A stretch of DNA of 64,000 bases from Prosthecobacter sp. (GTDB lineage Bacteria > Verrucomicrobiota > Verrucomicrobiia > Verrucomicrobiales > Verrucomicrobiaceae), in the NCBI GenBank assembly GCA_021733925.1, contig JAIPJY010000028.1, positions 1-64,000 on the forward strand, read 5' to 3'. Under the pieces are notes generated by a model. The model had not been told where the DNA came from, did no database searches, and worked only from the letters and a program-made list of their open reading frames with translations. Both the position numbers and the translations under genes were made by a program. Each line of letters starts with the position of its first letter. The first letter of the stretch is position 1. Below are positions 9,654 to 18,910 of the stretch, piece after piece.

Positions 9654-11078
9654 ATGTCCTCCATCGTTCAGCCTCCATCTCTCGTTCGTTGCGCCGGTCC
9701 CATGCCGCGTCGCGCTTTCATGCAGTTTGGTTTGACCGGCATGGCGACGCTGAGCTGGCCGAGTCTGCTCAAACTACGTGCGGCGAACGCGGCCCTGCCG
9801 AAGAGCGAGCGGAAATCCATCATCATGGTCTGGCTGCCAGGCGGGCAGTCGCACATCGACACCTACGATCCGAAGCCGGAGGCCAGCAGCGAGTACCGCG
9901 GGCCGTTCAAGACCATTTCCACAAAGATCCCGGGCACGCATTTCACGGAATTGATGCCGTTGCAGGCGAAGATTGCGGACAAGTTCACTGTGCTGCGCTC
10001 GATGAATCAAACGGCGGGTGGTCATCCGGCGGGAACGCTGCAAATGCTCTCGGGCGATCCCGATACGCGCGACAAACCGGTGCCGCGTTTGCCGGACTGG
10101 ATGTCAGTGGCGCATTACCTGCGCTCCAAAGATCCGCAGCGCCCGCAGGCGTTGCCAAACTATGTCAGCGTCAATCCGATCAACGCGTCCTACTGCGGAC
10201 CGGCGTATCTGGGCGCATCTTATGCGCCGTTCTCGGTGAGCGAGGATCCGAATCGCCCGAGTTTTGAGGTGCCGAACATTGGCCTGCCGGATGAGGCGGA
10301 GACGCGTCGGCTCAGCGATCGGGTCGCGCTTCGTCGCAGCCTCGACAAGATGGAACGGGCGTTTGATCGCGAGGGTGAACTCGGCGCGCTCGATCAGTTT
10401 GAGTCCCAGGCGATGTCCCTGCTGACGAATTCACAGACGCGTGATGCTTTTGATCTGAGCAAGGAGGACGCCCGGACACGGGATCGCTATGGGCGCAATC
10501 GCTGGGGGCAGCAACTGCTGCTCGCGCGTCGTCTGGTGGAGGCGGGCGTGGAGATCATCACCAGCAGCCTGCATGGCCCTCTGTGCGGCCGCACGCAGGT
10601 TTGGGACGACCATGCTGTGGACCACCACATCTTTGAGGCGCTGCGATTCCGCATGGGAAACTATGATCAGGCGGTGTCCGCGCTGATCGAGGACATTTAT
10701 GCACGTGGTCTCGATAAACGCGTGCTCGTGGTCGTCACGGGTGAGTTTGGACGCACACCGAAAATCACTTTTGACCGCAGCACGGGCGCGGGAGATGCCA
10801 GCGGACCTGCGGGCACGCTGCAACCGGGCCGCGACCACTGGCCGCGGGCTTTTTCCAACATCTGGGCCGGCGGTGGCATCCAGACTGGTGCGGTCATCGG
10901 TGCCACGGACAAACGCGGCGAGGACGTGATCGAGCGGCCGTGCAGTGCGGGGGATTTTCTTGCGACGATCTATCACCATCTGGGCATCGATGCCTCCAAG
11001 GTCACGATCAAGGACTTCAATGGCCGCCCGACGCCCATTGTTGATCATGGCCGGCCGATTCCAGAGTTGATGGCGTGA
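9654..11078 (+). CDS. DUF1501 Tat-exported protein, copy 1
   Basis: 474 residues. The N-terminus has a twin-arginine-like signal (PRRAFMQFGLTGMATLSW). The body is DUF1501, an alkaline-phosphatase/sulfatase-superfamily relative: IIMVWLPGGQSHIDTYDPKP near residue 58, SMNQTAGGHPAGT, VVVTGEFGRTP and GRDHWPRAFS. The Asp, His and Glu residues in these motifs are the likely metal site. DUF1501 genes are typically paired with DUF1549/DUF1553 cytochromes, as seen just upstream. The reaction is not established. It follows the cytochrome-WD40 gene by 35 bp and is followed by a close paralog. Confidence 0.9.
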   Translation: MSSIVQPPSLVRCAGPMPRRAFMQFGLTGMATLSWPSLLKLRAANAALPKSERKSIIMVWLPGGQSHIDTYDPKPEASSEYRGPFKTISTKIPGTHFTELMPLQAKIADKFTVLRSMNQTAGGHPAGTLQMLSGDPDTRDKPVPRLPDWMSVAHYLRSKDPQRPQALPNYVSVNPINASYCGPAYLGASYAPFSVSEDPNRPSFEVPNIGLPDEAETRRLSDRVALRRSLDKMERAFDREGELGALDQFESQAMSLLTNSQTRDAFDLSKEDARTRDRYGRNRWGQQLLLARRLVEAGVEIITSSLHGPLCGRTQVWDDHAVDHHIFEALRFRMGNYDQAVSALIEDIYARGLDKRVLVVVTGEFGRTPKITFDRSTGAGDASGPAGTLQPGRDHWPRAFSNIWAGGGIQTGAVIGATDKRGEDVIERPCSAGDFLATIYHHLGIDASKVTIKDFNGRPTPIVDHGRPIPELMA

Positions 11079-11135
11079 GTTTTACCGAAGCATTGCCCGA
11101 TAAACATCGGCATCGCCGAGCGTAGGTTTCAGTGC

Positions 11136-12560
11136 ATGTCATCCATCATTCAGCCTCCTTCTCTTGTTCGTTGCGCCGGTCCCCTGTCGCGTCGCGGTTT
11201 CATGCAGTTTGGATTGTCAGGAATGGCGACGCTGAGCTGGCCTGGGCTGCTCAAGCTGCGCGCTGAGAATGCGGCGAAGCCGAAGGGTGAGCGAAAATCC
11301 ATCATCATGGTGTGGCTGCCGGGCGGGCAGTCGCACATCGATACCTACGATCCAAAGCCGGAGGCCAGCAGCGAGTATCGCGGGCCGTTCAAGACGATCA
11401 GCACCAAGGTTCCGGGCACGCATTTCACGGAGATGCTGCCGATGAATGCCAAGATCGCGGACAAGTTCACCCTCGTGCGTTCCATGAATCAATCGGCGGG
11501 CGGACATCCGGCGGGGACGATGCAGATGTTCTCCGGCGACAGCGATACACGTGACAAACCCAAACCACGTCTGCCGGACTGGATGTCGGTGGCGCATTAC
11601 CTGCGCGCCAAGGAGGGTGGTCGCACGAATCCGCTGCCAAACTACATCGGCGTGCCTGCGGCATCTTCTGAGTACTCGAGTCCTGCGTATCTCGGTGACG
11701 CGTATGCGCCTTTCGCGGTGAGCGATGATCCGAACCGCCCGAATTTTCAGGTGCCGAACATTGGCCTGGCTGACGAATCGGAAAATCGCCGCCTGAGTGA
11801 CCGCATCGTGTTGCGCAAGAGTCTGGACAAGATGGAGCGTGCCTTTGATCGCGAGGGCGAACTTGGTGCGCTGGATGAATTTGAAGCCCAGGCAGCCACA
11901 CTGCTGACGAACCCGAAAACACGTGACGCCTTTGACCTGAGCAAAGAGGATGCCGCCATCCGTGATCGCTACGGACGCAATCGCTGGGGGCAGCAGCTCC
12001 TGCTGGCGCGTCGCCTCGTCGAGTCGGGCGTGGAAATCGTCACCAGCAGTCTCAGCGGGCCTTTGTGCGGCCGCGTGAACAACTGGGACGACCACGCGGT
12101 GAACCAGCATCAGTTTGAAGCGCTTCGCTTCCGCATGCCGACTTACGATCGTGCGGTGTCCGCACTCATCGAGGACATTTATGCGCGCGGTCTCGACAAA
12201 CGCGTGCTCGTTGTCGTCACGGGCGAGTTTGGCCGAACGCCGAAGATCAGCTTTGACCGCAGCACCGGCGCGGGTGATGCCAGCGGCCCTACGGGTACGC
12301 TGCAGCCGGGTCGTGACCACTGGCCGCGTGCTTTCACCAATGTCTGGGCCGGCGGCGGCATCCAGACGGGCGGTGTCATCGGAGCCAGTGACAAGCGTGG
12401 TGAAGATGTGGTCGAGCGTCCCTGCAACGCGAGCGACTTCCTCGCCACGATTTATCACCATCTCGGCATCGACTACTCCAAGGTCACGCTCAACGATCTC
12501 AATGGCCGCCCCGTGCATATTGTGGAAAATGGAAAGCCGATTGCGGAGCTGATCGCGTGA
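11136..12560 (+). CDS. DUF1501 Tat-exported protein, copy 2
   Basis: 474 residues, exactly the length of the upstream copy, with most motifs identical (MVWLPGGQSHIDTYDPKP, VVVTGEFGRTPKISFDRS, GRDHWPRAFTN). It keeps the twin-arginine-like start (SRRGFMQFGLSGMATLSW). The variable part is about residues 155-200, where copy 1 has NYVSVNPINASYCG and copy 2 has NYIGVPAASSEYSS. This is a tandem gene duplication, 57 bp apart. Divergence in that loop could mean different substrates or partners. Both copies look intact. Confidence 0.9.
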   Translation: MSSIIQPPSLVRCAGPLSRRGFMQFGLSGMATLSWPGLLKLRAENAAKPKGERKSIIMVWLPGGQSHIDTYDPKPEASSEYRGPFKTISTKVPGTHFTEMLPMNAKIADKFTLVRSMNQSAGGHPAGTMQMFSGDSDTRDKPKPRLPDWMSVAHYLRAKEGGRTNPLPNYIGVPAASSEYSSPAYLGDAYAPFAVSDDPNRPNFQVPNIGLADESENRRLSDRIVLRKSLDKMERAFDREGELGALDEFEAQAATLLTNPKTRDAFDLSKEDAAIRDRYGRNRWGQQLLLARRLVESGVEIVTSSLSGPLCGRVNNWDDHAVNQHQFEALRFRMPTYDRAVSALIEDIYARGLDKRVLVVVTGEFGRTPKISFDRSTGAGDASGPTGTLQPGRDHWPRAFTNVWAGGGIQTGGVIGASDKRGEDVVERPCNASDFLATIYHHLGIDYSKVTLNDLNGRPVHIVENGKPIAELIA

Positions 12561-12593
12561 TGAGTTGGAGCGTTTGAAAGCGTAGAAGAGAGC

Positions 12594-13967
12594 ATGCATC
12601 TCCGTCCGGCACTTCTTCTTGGTGGTTTCTTCATTCTTTCCAGCGCGTTCGCGCAGGAAATCATGGATGGAAAGTTTCCCGTCACCTCGAATCTCAAAGC
12701 CGGAGTGGCCAAGATCGACATCACCCCGCCTGATGCGACGGAAATCAAAATAGTCGGGCATGTGCGTCAGGTCAGCGGTGTGCGTGATCCGCTGTGCGCA
12801 GGGATTTTGATCCTGGATGATGGCGAAACGAAGGCTGCCATCGTCACGATGGACACCATTGGTGCGTGGGATGACATGGTGCGGGATGCGCGTGTGCGGA
12901 TCGAGGCGGAAACAGGCGTTCCCGCCGCGAACATCCTCATCGCCGCCTCACACAATCATTCCGGTCCGGGCTACATGGAAAACATGCGGTGGGCGGCCGG
13001 GTTGATCCAAAAACTTGGTCTGGCTGCCAAGGAAGCCGCCGCCAGCATGAAGACTGTGAACATCGGCTATGGCGAGGATCGCATCAGCTTTGGCATCAAC
13101 CGCCGAAAGACGTATGATGGCCGGGCGGTGGTGAGTTTGAACCCCGACGGGCCAAATGACCCGCGAGTTAAGGTGCTGCGCTTTGACGATGGCAGCACGC
13201 TGACTCCGCTGGCGGTCATCATGCACGCGGTCTGTCATCCGTGCTTTTTCACCTGGGGCGACAAAGGCACGCCGCCCTATCCGAAGGGATATCCGCGAAT
13301 GAGCGCTGACTTCCCAGGTGAGGCGCAGACGTTTGTCGAGATGTGCTACGCGCAAAAAACCAGTGCCATGTTCATGCAAGGCTGCGCGGGGGACATCCGG
13401 CCCAATCTGCCCGGTTATCCGTATCGCTGCGCTGACGAAGCGGACATCCAGTGGGCAGGCCGCGATCTCGGTGGCGCGGTGGCGCGTGCGGCGGCGTTCG
13501 GTGTGACACGCGAGCAATTGCGCAAACGCGAGACCTTTTACCAAATCCGTGTCGCCAGTGAGGTGGTGGAACTTCCAGGCAAAGAGCAGCCGGTGCGCGC
13601 TGAATTGATGGCCATGAAGATCGGCCCCTTTCTTCTTCTCACCATGCCTGGTGAACCGATGGTTGAGTACGGTTTTAAACTTGAGCAGGCCATCGCCAAT
13701 CGGGCCACGCCCATCATTGTCGGTTACGCGAACGGAAACATCGGCTACATCGCCACCGCAGATGCCCACAAGGTGGGTGGTTACGAGCCGAACTTGTCGA
13801 AACTCAAACCCGAAGCCGAGCCGGTACTTTTGAAGAAACTTGGCGAACTGGCGGACCGTGTGGTTGGGGATGTGTTTGCTAGTTTTTCGAAACACCCCAA
13901 GGACATGCTGAAGCGCGAAGCCGAGGAAAAGGCCCGTCTGCAGTCCACGCCAGCCGTCAAACCCTGA
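12594..13967 (+). CDS. Neutral ceramidase-like secreted protein
   Basis: 457 residues with signal peptide MHLRPALLLGGFFILSSAFA. The body matches the N-terminal domain of neutral/alkaline non-lysosomal ceramidase: GVAKIDITPP, then an AASHNHSGPG segment whose His residues would bind metal, and MHAVCHPCFF. Related PVC proteins are very common and their substrates are mostly unknown, so ceramide hydrolysis should not be assumed. It lies 33 bp after the second DUF1501 gene and 13 bp before a RidA gene, so it is probably co-transcribed. A second, diverged paralog lies at 18911-20323. Confidence 0.82.
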   Translation: MHLRPALLLGGFFILSSAFAQEIMDGKFPVTSNLKAGVAKIDITPPDATEIKIVGHVRQVSGVRDPLCAGILILDDGETKAAIVTMDTIGAWDDMVRDARVRIEAETGVPAANILIAASHNHSGPGYMENMRWAAGLIQKLGLAAKEAAASMKTVNIGYGEDRISFGINRRKTYDGRAVVSLNPDGPNDPRVKVLRFDDGSTLTPLAVIMHAVCHPCFFTWGDKGTPPYPKGYPRMSADFPGEAQTFVEMCYAQKTSAMFMQGCAGDIRPNLPGYPYRCADEADIQWAGRDLGGAVARAAAFGVTREQLRKRETFYQIRVASEVVELPGKEQPVRAELMAMKIGPFLLLTMPGEPMVEYGFKLEQAIANRATPIIVGYANGNIGYIATADAHKVGGYEPNLSKLKPEAEPVLLKKLGELADRVVGDVFASFSKHPKDMLKREAEEKARLQSTPAVKP

Positions 13968-13980
13968 TCCCGACTTCAGC

Positions 13981-14373
13981 ATGACTCATCCGCTTGTCTC
14001 CTATCCGCAGCTTCCCGACACGCCCACATCACATCTGCCCTTCAGCCCCTGCGTGGTGGTGGGTGATTTGATTTTCGTCTCAGGCCAGGCCTCCGTCGAT
14101 CAGGAGGGAAATATCGTCAGCGATACCTTCGAAGGCGAGTTTCGCCGCAGCATTGAAAACGTGCGCAAGGTGCTGGAAGCCGCAGGCAGCGATCTCGCTC
14201 ACGTGGTGCAGACACGGAACTACGTCCGCGATGCGGAAGACGTGCCGCTCTACAACCAGCTCTACCGCGAATACTTCCCGCAGCCATCGCCTGCGCGCAC
14301 CACGATCACGAACTGCCTGCCGCCGACGCTTCGCTATGAGGTGGAGGCCGTCGCAGTGCGCAAAACCAACTGA
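13981..14373 (+). CDS. RidA/YjgF-family protein
   Basis: 130 residues, the usual length of the family. Recognisable parts are VVVGDLIFVSGQASVD near the N-terminus, NVRKVLEAAGSDLAHVVQTRNYVRD in the middle, and PARTTITNCLPP near the C-terminus, where the Arg that binds the substrate carboxylate sits. Canonical RidA hydrolyses reactive 2-aminoacrylate-type enamines/imines in the cytosol. Members of other Rid subgroups have different substrates, so the reaction here is only likely. It lies directly upstream of the VanX-type dipeptidase gene (7 bp). Confidence 0.88.
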   Translation: MTHPLVSYPQLPDTPTSHLPFSPCVVVGDLIFVSGQASVDQEGNIVSDTFEGEFRRSIENVRKVLEAAGSDLAHVVQTRNYVRDAEDVPLYNQLYREYFPQPSPARTTITNCLPPTLRYEVEAVAVRKTN

Positions 14374-14380
14374 AAATCCC

Positions 14381-15226
14381 ATGAGCAACGACGAACCGGC
14401 GCGCCGTGCCTACTGGACGGATCAAATGGAGCAAGGCTACGCGATTGTGCAGAAGCTCATCACGTTTCCGGTCAATGAATGCGGCGAGCGTTTTGCCTCG
14501 ATCCCTGATGCCGCCGCCGCAGCGAATGTGGAGATGCTTTTTTCCACCAGCAAGATCGCAGGGGATCTGGACCGCGTCTTTTTCCTGCGAGAGAGCCTCG
14601 TGCGTGATGTCATCACCATCGGGCGTGAGATGAATGAGCGTGGCTGGATTTTGAAGATTGAGGACGGCTTTCGCTCGCTGGACATGCAGCGGCAGCTTGT
14701 ACGCAAGCCGTCGGTGTTTGACGCGATCTTGAAGAAGTGCATCTGGGAACTCGGGGGAAAGATCCCGACCCCGGAGATGATGTTCCGACGTGCCATCGTG
14801 CTGACTGCCAACATGCCCAAGATCGGTGCGCACATGTCGGGATCGGCCATCGACATTTCGGTTTTTCGTCGGGACGATGGCACTGAGGTCTGGCGCGGCT
14901 ATCCGTACCTCGAAATGAGCGAATGCACGCCGATGAGGTCGCCCTTCGTCGCTCCCGAGCATGTCGCCACACGGCTTGAGATCGCTGCGATGATGGAAAA
15001 GCACGGCTTCATTCATTTTCCGTTCGAGTTCTGGCACTTCGACAAAGACGACGCCGGGATGCACATCCTCACCGGGAATCCCGCGCCCTGCCGCTTTGGC
15101 CCGGTGAACTGGGATGCACGCACCAACGAAGTCACGCCCGTGTCTGATCCACTCGCCCTGCTCAATCCGCTGCCGGTCATCGAAAAAGAAATCGCCGCAG
15201 CCTTGGAACGTGCTCACACCGCATAA
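14381..15226 (+). CDS. VanX/DdpX-type D-Ala-D-Ala dipeptidase (peptidase family M15D)
   Basis: 281 residues from the ATG at 14381; the frame is open further upstream but overlaps ridA. The zinc site is readable: HMSGSAIDIS gives His151 and Asp158, and FEFWHF gives Glu216 and His219. Arg98 (EDGFRS) matches the conserved Arg of VanX. VanX-family enzymes hydrolyse D-Ala-D-Ala dipeptide. No signal peptide is visible, which fits a cytoplasmic role in recycling peptidoglycan dipeptides. Vancomycin resistance is not implied because no vanH or vanA is nearby. A ddl gene occurs elsewhere in the window at 46865-47788. Confidence 0.82.
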   Translation: MSNDEPARRAYWTDQMEQGYAIVQKLITFPVNECGERFASIPDAAAAANVEMLFSTSKIAGDLDRVFFLRESLVRDVITIGREMNERGWILKIEDGFRSLDMQRQLVRKPSVFDAILKKCIWELGGKIPTPEMMFRRAIVLTANMPKIGAHMSGSAIDISVFRRDDGTEVWRGYPYLEMSECTPMRSPFVAPEHVATRLEIAAMMEKHGFIHFPFEFWHFDKDDAGMHILTGNPAPCRFGPVNWDARTNEVTPVSDPLALLNPLPVIEKEIAAALERAHTA

Positions 15227-15230
15227 TCAC

Positions 15231-17702
15231 ATGAAACCACTCCTCTGTCTGTTCCTGCTGCCAGCTTTTGCTGTACTCGGTGCCCCTCGCAGTGCGCCTA
15301 CCAAATCGCCGGAGGTTCCGGCGCAATTGCCACCGCAGATCGAAACACTGCAGCCGGGTGTCAAACTCACCTTGCTCGCCGAGCATCCCGATCTGGTTAC
15401 ACCGACGGGCATCGCCGTGGATAAAAATGGGAACATTTATTCGATCTCCTGCCACACGCATTTCCGACCGGATGAATACGACGGGCCGGTGCATGATGAG
15501 GTGCTGGTCTTCGATGCGAACGGGAAGAACCGCCGGGTGTTTTACAACAAGACCGACGCAACCATGCATGTGGAGATCGGGCCGGACGGCTGGATCTACC
15601 TCGCGGAGCGGGATCGTGTGCTGCGGGTGAGGGACACTGACGGCGATGGTGTGGGAGATGTGGAGGAAAACCTCGCGACGCTCGATTCCGTGGCGGATTA
15701 TCCGCACAACGGTCTCAGTGGCATGGCCTGGCATCCGGATGGTGGGCTTGTCTTCTCGCTTGGTGAGAATTTCGGCAAAGACTGGACGCTCACGGCCAAA
15801 GATGGCTCCAAGGTCAGCGGACGCGGTGAAGGCGGCGTGTTTCGCTGCACGGCGGAGGGTGCGCAGATGCGCCGCATCGCCCGTGGTTTTTGGAATCCGT
15901 TTGGGCTGCTCGTGCGCAAGGACGGAGAGATCTTCGCTGCAGAAAATGATCCAGGGAGCCGCCCACCGTGCCGGTTGTTGTATGTCGTGGAAGGCGCGGA
16001 CTACGGTTTCCAGTGGGTGTATGGCAGCGCGCCGGTGCATCCTTTCGTGGCATGGAACGGCGAACTGCGGGGTACGCTTGGCATGGTGCATCCTTCTGGC
16101 GAAGGCCCCTGTGCCATCATGGAACTCGGCGGCGGTGTATTGATCCCGAGCTGGAGCGATCACAGCATTGATTACTTTCCACTGACACGAAAAGGTGCAG
16201 GCTACAAGTCTGATCGCATCCCGCTCGTCAAAGGCAGCGACTTCTTCCGTCCCACCTGCATGGCGGTCGGTCCCGATGGTTCCTATTATCTCAATGACTG
16301 GGTGTTCAGCTCCTATCCCATTCACAAACGCGGGCGTCTCTGGAAGCTGGAGATTGATCCGGTGAAAGCGCCATGGATGAAGGCCAAGCCCGATGCGCTG
16401 AACGACGACGCACGTCTGGCCGATGATCTGCGCACTGGCAAAGCCACGCTCGGCAGGAACAAGCTGCTCCAGCTTGCGCGTGGCAGTGACGCGTATCTAG
16501 CCGATGCTGCTTTGACCGCACTGGCGCGTGTGAAGTGGACAGTTTCGGAGTTGCAAAAGCTGCCGGCGCAAGATCGCGTCTGGGCCTTCGTCGCGCTGCG
16601 GCGGGTTGATTTGAACGAGGAGAAATGGGCGAGCACCTTTTTGGGTGATGCCGACCCTGAAATGCGCTTCGAGTGTCTCCGCTGGATTGCCGATGGGGTT
16701 TTGACCAAGTTTACGCCGCAGGTTGAAGAGATGCTCTCGGACCCGACGCTTGACTATCATCTGTTTGAGGCCGTTCTGGCCACCTGGAACACGCTGCGTG
16801 GTGATCCTGCCGCAGGCGTGACGAATCCCGAGGTGCTCGTTGAGCGCATCATCAATCCCAAGACGCCCGCACGCCTCAAAGGCTATGCGCTCCGCCTCGC
16901 GCCCGCCACGCACAAGAAGCTCACGGTGCCGCTGCTGCGTGAACTTTTTGCCGCAGGTGATGCCGAGCTGTCGCAGGAAGTCGTGCGCACACTGGCCGCA
17001 CGCAATGCCGATGATGCCCGTGCCGTGCTGGCGGAGATCGCCGCAGATGAATCGCAAAAGACAGCGCTGCGTGCGGATTCCATTGCGGGGCTCGCCAGTT
17101 CAACCAAGCCGGAAGAACAGGCCCTGTTGGCGAAACTGGCCGCAGGCAAGGATGGCAGCCTGCGCGATGAGGCGCGGCGCGCACTGCGCTACACCGACAA
17201 GGACAAGTCATTTGTGATGAGCACGACCCGCCCTGTGTTTGCTGACACTGCTGCCTGGCTGAAGCTGCTGGATGCGCTGCCCGGCAAGGCCGATGTGGAA
17301 GCAGGCCGCCGCATCTTCTTCCACTCCAAGGTCGGTCTTTGCGCCACCTGCCATCGGCACAGCGGACGGGGCAATGTGGTTGGTCCTGACTTGAGTCTCG
17401 TCGCGCAGCAGGGGGATCGCGCTGCGATTCTGAGCTCCATTCTTGAGCCCAGCCGTGAGGTGGCTCCGCAGTTCTACCCTTCGCAGGTCAAGCTCAAGGA
17501 CGGCAGCGAGTTTGTCGGCATCATGTTGCGCTCATCCAATACGGAGGTCTTTCGTGATATTACAGGCAAGGAGCGGTCCTTTCCGCAGACGGACATCGTC
17601 AAACGCACTGAGCTGAAAACATCGCTCATGCCGCAGGGACTTGTGATGTCGCTGACGGATGAAGAATTGCGCGATTTGCTGGCCTTCCTCACCGTTCAGT
17701 AG
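15231..17702 (+). CDS. PVC-type heme-binding CxxCH protein with glucose/sorbosone dehydrogenase-like propeller and HEAT repeats
   Basis: 823 residues. The signal peptide MKPLLCLFLLPAFAVLG sets the start at 15231. Residues ~40-380 form a soluble-quinoprotein/sugar dehydrogenase-like beta propeller (PTGIAVDKNGNIY, DGWIYLAERDRVLRV, FWNPFGLLVRKDGEIFAAEND). Residues ~400-660 are helical HEAT-like repeats. The C-terminus is a cytochrome c domain with C704-A-T-C707-H708 and the family-typical ILEPSREVAPQFY. This architecture is widespread in Planctomycetota and Verrucomicrobiota and probably couples oxidation of a sugar-like substrate to electron transfer. It begins 4 bp after the dipeptidase gene. 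Confidence 0.9.
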   Translation: MKPLLCLFLLPAFAVLGAPRSAPTKSPEVPAQLPPQIETLQPGVKLTLLAEHPDLVTPTGIAVDKNGNIYSISCHTHFRPDEYDGPVHDEVLVFDANGKNRRVFYNKTDATMHVEIGPDGWIYLAERDRVLRVRDTDGDGVGDVEENLATLDSVADYPHNGLSGMAWHPDGGLVFSLGENFGKDWTLTAKDGSKVSGRGEGGVFRCTAEGAQMRRIARGFWNPFGLLVRKDGEIFAAENDPGSRPPCRLLYVVEGADYGFQWVYGSAPVHPFVAWNGELRGTLGMVHPSGEGPCAIMELGGGVLIPSWSDHSIDYFPLTRKGAGYKSDRIPLVKGSDFFRPTCMAVGPDGSYYLNDWVFSSYPIHKRGRLWKLEIDPVKAPWMKAKPDALNDDARLADDLRTGKATLGRNKLLQLARGSDAYLADAALTALARVKWTVSELQKLPAQDRVWAFVALRRVDLNEEKWASTFLGDADPEMRFECLRWIADGVLTKFTPQVEEMLSDPTLDYHLFEAVLATWNTLRGDPAAGVTNPEVLVERIINPKTPARLKGYALRLAPATHKKLTVPLLRELFAAGDAELSQEVVRTLAARNADDARAVLAEIAADESQKTALRADSIAGLASSTKPEEQALLAKLAAGKDGSLRDEARRALRYTDKDKSFVMSTTRPVFADTAAWLKLLDALPGKADVEAGRRIFFHSKVGLCATCHRHSGRGNVVGPDLSLVAQQGDRAAILSSILEPSREVAPQFYPSQVKLKDGSEFVGIMLRSSNTEVFRDITGKERSFPQTDIVKRTELKTSLMPQGLVMSLTDEELRDLLAFLTVQ

Positions 17703-17706
17703 GGGC

Positions 17707-18894
17707 ATGCGCCCCAACTTGCTTCTAGCTGCCCTGAGTTTCACCGTCTCGGTGATGGCTGACGATTCGGTGATCCTGGCACCCGGGGCAGCTTGGCCTC
17801 GTCATACCATCGACAACACTTCACGTGGGGCTGACGGAGTGAAACTGGGGGATCTAAACAAGGATGGACTGCCGGACATCGTGACCGGCTGGGAAGAGGG
17901 TGGTGTGGTACGGGTGTATTTGAATCCGGGCGCGGCGAAAGCGCGTGAGGCGTGGCCGCAGATCACGGTGGGTGAGGTGAAGAATGTCGAGGAGGCGATT
18001 TTCACGGATCTGGATGGTGACGGAGATCTGGAAGTCGTCAGCGGTACGGAAGGCAAGACTTGCACGCTGTACTGGCACCGGCGGGTGGATGGTGCGTGGA
18101 CGACGCAGGCTTTTCTAGTAGCGACGAATACGCAGATGTGGATGCAGGCGGTGGCGCTCGATCTCGACGGGCAGCATGGATCTGATCTGCTGGTCGCTTC
18201 GAAAAACAAAGGTGCTGCCGTGAGCTGGATGCAGGCACCGCAGAAAGCGGATGATCTCCCGGACTGGTCGCTGCACAAGCTGCGTGATGCAGGCTGGGTC
18301 ATGTCGCTCGCGACGCAGGATATGGATGGTGATGGGGAGGTGGATGCTGTGTTCAGTGATCGCAAAGGCGAGCGCACGGGTGTGTTTTGGCTCGAAAATC
18401 CTGGTGCTGCGGCGAACCGCGAGCATGCAGCATGGAAAGAGCACGCCATCGGCGGTCTGGGAAAGCAGGTCATGTTTGCCGATCTCGGAGATGTGAATGG
18501 TGACGGCTTGGTGGATGTCGCAGTGGCGGTCAAACCGGTGGAAATCGTAGTTTGTTTGCGCCATGCCGAGGGTGGCTGGCGGGAGCATGTGCTGAAGCTG
18601 GAGAGTGCCAACCTGGGCGATGCGAAGGCAGTCAAGGTTGCGGATGTGAATGGGGACAAGCTGCCGGATCTCCTGTTCACCTGTGAGAATGCCAAGGGTA
18701 AACTCGAAGGCATCGTGTGGCTGGAGCAGCAGCGCGACGGCCCATGGAAGCAGCACACACTGGGCGGACCCGAGGGCTTGAAGTATGATCTCATGCAGAC
18801 GCTTGATCTCGATGGTGATGGAGATCTTGATGTCATCACCTGTGAGGAGCGTGATAAGCTGGGTGTTTTTTGGTATGAGAATCCGCACAAGTAA
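17707..18894 (+). CDS. Secreted FG-GAP/VCBS-repeat beta-propeller protein
   Basis: 395 residues from the ATG 4 bp after the preceding stop. The signal peptide is MRPNLLLAALSFTVSVMA. At least six FG-GAP/VCBS repeats carry calcium-loop patterns: DLNKDGLPD, DLDGDGDLE, DMDGDGEVD, DVNGDGLVD, DVNGDKLPD and DLDGDGDLD. The protein is a calcium-binding propeller without a visible catalytic motif, so a binding role outside the cytoplasm is likely. Its position right after the CxxCH propeller protein suggests they act together. The stop is 16 bp before the next gene. Confidence 0.87.
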   Translation: MRPNLLLAALSFTVSVMADDSVILAPGAAWPRHTIDNTSRGADGVKLGDLNKDGLPDIVTGWEEGGVVRVYLNPGAAKAREAWPQITVGEVKNVEEAIFTDLDGDGDLEVVSGTEGKTCTLYWHRRVDGAWTTQAFLVATNTQMWMQAVALDLDGQHGSDLLVASKNKGAAVSWMQAPQKADDLPDWSLHKLRDAGWVMSLATQDMDGDGEVDAVFSDRKGERTGVFWLENPGAAANREHAAWKEHAIGGLGKQVMFADLGDVNGDGLVDVAVAVKPVEIVVCLRHAEGGWREHVLKLESANLGDAKAVKVADVNGDKLPDLLFTCENAKGKLEGIVWLEQQRDGPWKQHTLGGPEGLKYDLMQTLDLDGDGDLDVITCEERDKLGVFWYENPHK

Positions 18895-18910
18895 GACGTA
18901 TGGAAGAGCC

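Noticed and set aside
9654-12560. Mobile element or recent recombination from the repeated DUF1501 genes
   Set aside because: The repetition covers two complete genes with clear divergence; no transposase or flanking repeats are seen.
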